A program made the position numbers and the translations under genes. Below, piece by piece: positions 58,101-61,100 of a stretch of DNA of 64,000 nucleotides; position 1 is the stretch's first letter; every line of letters begins with the position of its first letter. The notes below the pieces were generated by a model, which ran no database searches, was not told where the DNA came from, and was given only the letters and a program-made list of their open reading frames with translations. Location: contig BDDC01000127.1 in NCBI GenBank assembly GCA_001662425.1, positions 8,208 through 72,207 on the forward strand, in the 5' to 3' direction. Origin of the DNA: Chlamydomonas sphaeroides. Taxonomy: Eukaryota; Chlorophyta; Chlorophyceae; Chlamydomonadales; Chlamydomonadaceae.

Positions 58101-61100
58101 GGGGTGCAGTGCCCAGATGGTACAGCCAGCGGTGGGTCACGTCATCTGCAGTTGGCTGTGCGCTGCATGCTCTACATGCATGCTGTACGTACGTATTTAG
58201 CCGTGGCAGCCACTGCGCCTTACACGCCGTTACCTGCTTCAACATTCCAACCGGTGTACTCTTCGAGCGCTTGGGCGGCCAGGTGCTGTCGGCTGTCGCA
58301 GGTTCCCTCCAATTACTATAACGCTGGTTCCACAGTCAGAAAGCCAATGTGCCTTTATGATGAGCCAAGGTGTTTCCTTAGCCATGCCGCGGCCCCTGCC
58401 CACAGAGTGACCGCCGTGTGACAGTGGGTCTCAGTGAGGACGGCACGCCAGTTTCAACAACCATGCTCACGTGAGGCCGCACGCACGATGAGGTGCCACC
58501 AGCAGCCGACAAGGATGTTCCCGGTCACGCATCCCACAACTATGGCACTCACATCATGGCCCGACGGGGGACAGGGCGCGTAGGGGGCTCCGGCCCCTTG
58601 GTCGCCCTACCTCCTTAGATCACGGCGGGCCAAGCCCGCTGTACCTCTATTTCTATTTCTTTTACATGGCCCGTCCGTACCCTGATCGGCAACCACAGGC
58701 TTGCTGCGCTGCCCTGGGTCATCAATTATGTGGAGCTATCGGGGCCCATCCCTGACCTGAACGCAGCCGCCGTGGACAAGTACATCAAGGCAACAACGAG
58801 TCAGGTGGGACAGGCGGAAAGGTGCCGCTCAGCGAGTTGCGTATATATGCATGCTCGTACATACACCTGAGCCATTTTTGCTCGCGACGATTGCCACCTA
58901 TTGATTCTATTCTCTTTCCTCTTGACCTGCAGGGTTCCCAGTTTGTCAACCTCACCTCCGCCCCAGCTAATGACGAGACGCCCACCGCCTCCTTCACCTA
59001 CCTTGCGCCGGTGGAGATGGACGTGGACGTGTGCCGCCCGCCGTCGCCCTTGTCGGGCGGCCTGCCACGTCAGTGCGGCGCCTTCACGCTTCGCGAGCAG
59101 TGCGAGGACAGGACAACGGTGAGGGCGCGCACCTTGCCTGTGCCCTCAACAAAACACTCATCGGAAAACTGATTTGCTGTGCATGTGGATTGTTGGTGCA
59201 GGCGGACGCGGCGTACGGCAGAGTGTACGACAAGTACACAACGTTTGACTCGGACTTGGTGCAGAAGGAGGTTGTGCTGCTAACTGCGCAGACAGGTAGA
59301 CTGGCTTGCGGCGTCGGTGTGCTGTGTGTGGGGGCGCACACATGTTACGCTGGCACACATGTTGCTGCTGCACGCCGGGCGGGGTTCACTATTTGTTGAT
59401 GCTAGGCTCTTATTATCTTGGTGCTCGGCTTTGAACCATGCCCAGATTATGACCTGCGCATCCGGCTGTTCGAGCGCTACGGGCGCCTGGTGTGCCGCGA
59501 CCTCAGCAGCAGCGTGCTAATCCAGGACGGTATGACGAGGGTGGCGGAGGACGACCCCAACTTCACCTGCACCAGCGCGGGCATGGGCTGTGTGAAGCAG
59601 GTGTGCTACGGCAACACGGGTTCTGTATGCAGACGGGCTACGGACGGACGGCATGGGATGGCACCACACCGCAGTTTGGATCAGTTTGCTGCAAGCTGTG
59701 TGTTGCCCCGCTCCGGTTCCTGCAGGTCGAGCCGTCACCCCAGACGGGCATGGCAGAGTTTGTCTATCGCATGACGCCTGCAGCGCCCGTCTTTGGCACG
59801 GAGATGGCGTACGCGCAGCCCCTGGACGCCTCTGTCCAGCAGACCAACGGCTGGCCAGCACGTGCGTTCAAGCTGTACGGCATCGTTCAGGTGCGTTGCC
59901 TGGGCGGGTGTGGGATCTGCATAAATGTAGTGGCGCATGTATGCTAATGTTTGCCACGCAGCAATTTGCACCGCTTGGACGGCATGCATCCCTATCACCC
60001 CCAAACACGGAATGTATCCGTGTGTCCAACTTGATTGCAGGGCTCGGCCGAGCGTGAGGGCACAGATTACATCGAGGTGTGCTATTGCACGTGTGCATTT
60101 ACAGCGCGGTGTCACCCCGCCCATGCACCCGTCTTGCGTGTGACATGGCGGCGCACTCTCTCGACTGTGTCCACAGATTCCCGTTCCAGTGCCACTACTC
60201 ATCCTGCGGGACCCGCCCGGCGATGGCAGCTTTGCAACGCTGCACTCCAGCATCTCAACTTCCGTTTCGTAAGCACGTCCCACTTGGGCTGCTGCTGCCA
60301 AGCAAGCAAACGGCGTGTGTTAATTTAGACAGAAAAGGAATGCGCGTCTTGCTGATGATGTCCGGTTTCCGCAGATTGGCAATGAGCCAGCGGAGCAAGG
60401 ATACATGCGGTGGCTTGGCGAACCAAGATATGGCAAAGTCAGGTACGTATGCGATACACTGAGTCGCTCTGCAACACCGATGACACGGACAACTGACATG
60501 TTGATCCCTACCCCCGGCAGCCATCTGGGCAATTCTTAACGCCATACCATTTACCAAGGTATAATGCTTCTGCTGAATAGTATTGGGCTGCCAATATTTG
60601 TTTTCGTGCTATGCAAAACGCATGCTTGGATTGCACCGCAGTTTGGTCGAGCCCCAAAAGAGACCGATAAGTTCAAGGATGGAGCTACTGCCGCTGAGAA
60701 GACTGCAAAGATTGCATCCAAGGCAATGACGCTGAAGGATGTGTTTTGGGGCAGCAAATTTACCCTCCTCAAGACAGTGCCGAAAGTGACTTCTCCTTGG
60801 GTCAAGCAAGCCATCCAGAGTACCCGAGCCTCAAAAGTCAACTTGGATGGCACGACCACCCCGCAACAGAGGGCTCCATTGGTAGATCTGACTTCCATGG
60901 ATGTGTCCGCGTACACCCGAGATCCATATGGCTTGAAGGTGAGCAACTGCATCAGAAGCAACACCCGGCCTTGCTTCTTTTCATATGCACGGCAGCTCAG
61001 GCGTGCCAAGCCCTCTTGTATGTCTCTGCACACAGAGTTTTAACAGGAATCTTAGCAGAGAGCAAAATGAGGTTCCCAGCGAGTACCGGTAAGTTCTAAG

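Noticed and set aside
60564..60645. Hydrophobic Met-starting frame (LLLNSIGLPIFVFVL) as a membrane segment or new gene start
   Set aside because: It is bounded by a GT donor (AAG|GTATAA) and an acceptor (CCGCAG) and is removed to join IPFTK to FGRAPKETDK in frame.
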